Origin: Candidatus Blautia merdipullorum
Lineage (GTDB): Bacteria > Bacillota > Clostridia > Lachnospirales > Lachnospiraceae
Reading direction: 5' to 3'
Length of the DNA: 35,543 nt
Assembly: GCA_019118685.1 (NCBI GenBank)
Contig: DWYL01000050.1
Span: forward strand, 1-35,543
Shown here: positions 33,721-35,543 of the stretch, piece by piece
Position numbering within the stretch: position 1 is the stretch's first letter
How the letters are laid out: each line of letters starts with the position of its first letter
Program-made: the position numbers and the translations under genes
Notes under the pieces: generated by a model
The model's input: the letters and a program-made list of their open reading frames with translations, nothing else
Told to the model about the DNA's origin: nothing
Databases searched by the model: none

Positions 33721-35406
33721 ATGTTGGTGCATTTGCATGTAAAAAACCTGGCATTGATCCAGGAGGTTCAGGCAGACTTCGGACCTGGACTGAATATTCT
33801 TACAGGAGAGACAGGCGCCGGAAAGTCTATCCTTCTGGGCTCGGTAAACCTGGCTCTTGGACAGAAGATGACCAGGGGCATGATCAGAGAAGGAGCGGAC
33901 TATGCCCTGGTAGAACTTGTCTTTCAAGTAAAATCTCACACAGAAGAAAAATTGAAGGAAATGGATGTATATCCGGAAGAGGGTCAGGTGATTATTACCA
34001 GAAGACTTATGGAAAACCGCAGCATCAGCAAGGTTAACGGAGAAACCAGCACGGCTGCCAATGTCAGAAAGATCGCCGCTTTGCTTTTGGACATTCATGG
34101 CCAGCATGAACATCAGTCTTTGCTTTATCCGGAAAAACAGATGGAGATCCTGGATGCATTTGGAAACCAGGAAATTTCGGCTGCCAAAAATGAAGTGGCT
34201 GAACTTTACAAAAAATACAGCGGGCTGAAAAAAGAACTGGAAGGCTATGAGATGGACGAGGAGCAGAGAAGGCGGGAAATAGGATTTTTGGAATATGAAA
34301 TCCAGGAAATTTCCCAGGCGCAGCTTTGTTCAGGCGAAGATGAAGAATTAGAAACTTCCTACAGAAAGCTGGCAAATGGGAAAAGGATCACAGAAGGCCT
34401 GGGATATGTATATCAGCTTACCGGATATGAAGGAGAAGGAATGGGTGCCTTGATGGGACGGGCAGTCCAGAAACTGGCTCAGATCCGGGAATATGATCCG
34501 CAGCTGGAAAATATTTACAGTTCTGTGGAAGACATAGACAGTCTGCTAAACGATCTTAATAGAGAAATTTCATCTTATTTATCCGAATTTACCTTTTCGG
34601 AAGAAGAATTTGGGAAAATCGAAAACCGCCTTGATCTGATCAATCATTTAAAATCAAAGTACGGGCATACTATAGAAAAAATCCTTGCCTATCAGAAGGA
34701 AAAAGAACTGGAATTGGAAAAACTGGAAAATTTTCAAACCAGAAAAGAAGAACTGGAAAGACAGCTGAAAGACCAGGAGGATTTGTTAGAAGAAGCCTCT
34801 GGCAGTCTGACAGAGATAAGAAAAAAATGGGCAGGGGAACTGGAGAAGAAAATCGTACAGGGACTTCAGGATCTGAATTTCTTAAACGTGGAATTTTATA
34901 TTTCTTTTAAAGAAAAAGAAACCTTTACAGCTCAGGGAAAAGATAGTATTTCTTTTATGATCTCCACGAATCCCGGCGAGCCTGTACTGCCCCTCCAGAA
35001 AGTGGTTTCCGGAGGAGAACTTTCCAGGATCATGCTGGCTATAAAAACTTTGCTGGCAGATAAAGATCAGACGGAAACCTTGATCTTTGATGAGATCGAC
35101 ACAGGAATCAGCGGCAGGACAGCACAGAAAGTAGCAGAGAAAATGAAGGTTATAGGGGAAAACCACCAGGTCTTATGTATTACCCATCTTCCGCAGATCG
35201 CTTCTCAGGCAGACGGACATTTTCTGATAGAGAAAAATGTGGAAAATATGGAAACAACTACCAGGATCCGCAGACTTTCTTATAAAGAATCTGTAGAAGA
35301 ACTTGCCAGAATGCTGGGCGGTGCAAAAATCACAGATGCCGTTCTGCAAAATGCCGCAGAAATGAAAGATTTGGCACAGCAACAAAAAAATACAAGATTG
35401 AAATAG
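33721..35406 (+). CDS. recN: DNA repair protein RecN
   Basis: This 561-residue SMC-like ATPase gathers DNA double-strand break ends. Head motifs are Walker A TGETGAGKSILLG (28-40), signature VVSGGELSRIMLAIK and Walker B TLIFDEIDTGISG, with ITHLPQIASQAD after them. The two coiled-coil arms lie between about 160 and 370, joined by a short hinge. The length is normal. It ends the nusB-recN run with a terminator 18 bp later. Confidence 0.95.
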   Translation: MLVHLHVKNLALIQEVQADFGPGLNILTGETGAGKSILLGSVNLALGQKMTRGMIREGADYALVELVFQVKSHTEEKLKEMDVYPEEGQVIITRRLMENRSISKVNGETSTAANVRKIAALLLDIHGQHEHQSLLYPEKQMEILDAFGNQEISAAKNEVAELYKKYSGLKKELEGYEMDEEQRRREIGFLEYEIQEISQAQLCSGEDEELETSYRKLANGKRITEGLGYVYQLTGYEGEGMGALMGRAVQKLAQIREYDPQLENIYSSVEDIDSLLNDLNREISSYLSEFTFSEEEFGKIENRLDLINHLKSKYGHTIEKILAYQKEKELELEKLENFQTRKEELERQLKDQEDLLEEASGSLTEIRKKWAGELEKKIVQGLQDLNFLNVEFYISFKEKETFTAQGKDSISFMISTNPGEPVLPLQKVVSGGELSRIMLAIKTLLADKDQTETLIFDEIDTGISGRTAQKVAEKMKVIGENHQVLCITHLPQIASQADGHFLIEKNVENMETTTRIRRLSYKESVEELARMLGGAKITDAVLQNAAEMKDLAQQQKNTRLK

Positions 35407-35423
35407 ACAAAAGATCACATAAT

Positions 35424-35453
35424 AAAAGGGTACACAGCCGTGTATCCTTTTTT
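35424..35453 (+). terminator. recN terminator
   Basis: AAAAGGGTACAC (35424-35435) pairs with GTGTATCCTTTT (35440-35451) over 12 bp with one G-U pair around a 4-nt loop (AGCC), followed by further T residues. It separates recN from the next gene. Confidence 0.85.
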
Positions 35454-35477
35454 ATTACTAAGAGAGGATGTGATTTT

Positions 35478-35543
35478 TTGTCGAAAAAACGTAATTATCG
35501 TCTCTTTCTTTTCGGATTTTTATTAGCTGATCTGGCAGCGGCA
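35478..35543 (+). CDS. spoIVB: Start of a probable SpoIVB (signal peptide), cut by the window edge
   Basis: A TTG-started frame at 35478 remains open to the window end: 22 residues, MSKKRNYRLFLFGFLLADLA..., a basic N-terminus followed by a hydrophobic helix. An AGAGGATGTGA stretch precedes it. The order recN-spoIVB-spo0A is widely conserved in Firmicutes, and SpoIVB begins with such a membrane anchor. The assignment rests on gene order and topology only; the PDZ and protease parts lie outside. Confidence 0.5.
   Translation, partial: MSKKRNYRLFLFGFLLADLAAA

Overview
The window reads as a chromosome segment of a spore-forming Clostridia, most likely a Lachnospiraceae member. The grounds are a cotJ coat operon, a complete spoIIIAA-AH operon, the order nusB-xseA-xseB-ispA-dxs-tlyA-nadK-argR-recN-(spoIVB), a clostridial type fab/acc cluster and strong AGGAGG-type ribosome binding sites. 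No tRNA, rRNA or CRISPR array was found.

Layout. 1-2136: right end of an integrated element with a small TnpW-type gene and a TnpX/TndX-type large serine recombinase. 2120-3075 (minus): cotJABC, in which cotJC is cut off by the element. 3247-6266: a membrane-anchored glycerophosphodiesterase and a SEDS (FtsW/RodA/SpoVE) protein. 6273-15778: a long fatty-acid synthesis operon (acpP, fabD, fabG, fabF, accB, fabZ, accC, fused accD-accA, an FMN enoyl-reductase/nitronate monooxygenase-like gene, an AIM24 gene). It is headed by a consensus promoter overlapped by a FabT-type palindrome, with a second such palindrome before fabD. 15702-19768: gltX, a short UvrD-type helicase and an Sfp-type phosphopantetheinyl transferase. 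19763-24690: spoIIIA operon behind a SigE-like promoter. 24698-26431: prfC. 26448-35406: an Asp23/Gls24 gene, then nusB to recN. 35478-end: start of a probable spoIVB.

How the parts work together. The fab/acc genes make malonyl-CoA and elongate acyl chains on AcpP; the phosphopantetheinyl transferase could activate that carrier. fabH and a canonical fabK are not in the cluster, and the FMN protein at 13796 is the obvious candidate for the enoyl reduction step. ispA, dxs and tlyA/nadK form an isoprenoid and housekeeping run. Sporulation genes occur at three places (cotJ, spoIIIA, spoIVB). The most notable observation is the insertion of a serine-recombinase element into cotJC exactly where the family carries a metal-ligand glutamate, with the recombinase gene ending about 30 bp from the junction. 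This is formally the geometry of sporulation intervening elements such as skin, although an ordinary mobilizable or conjugative element is the simpler reading.
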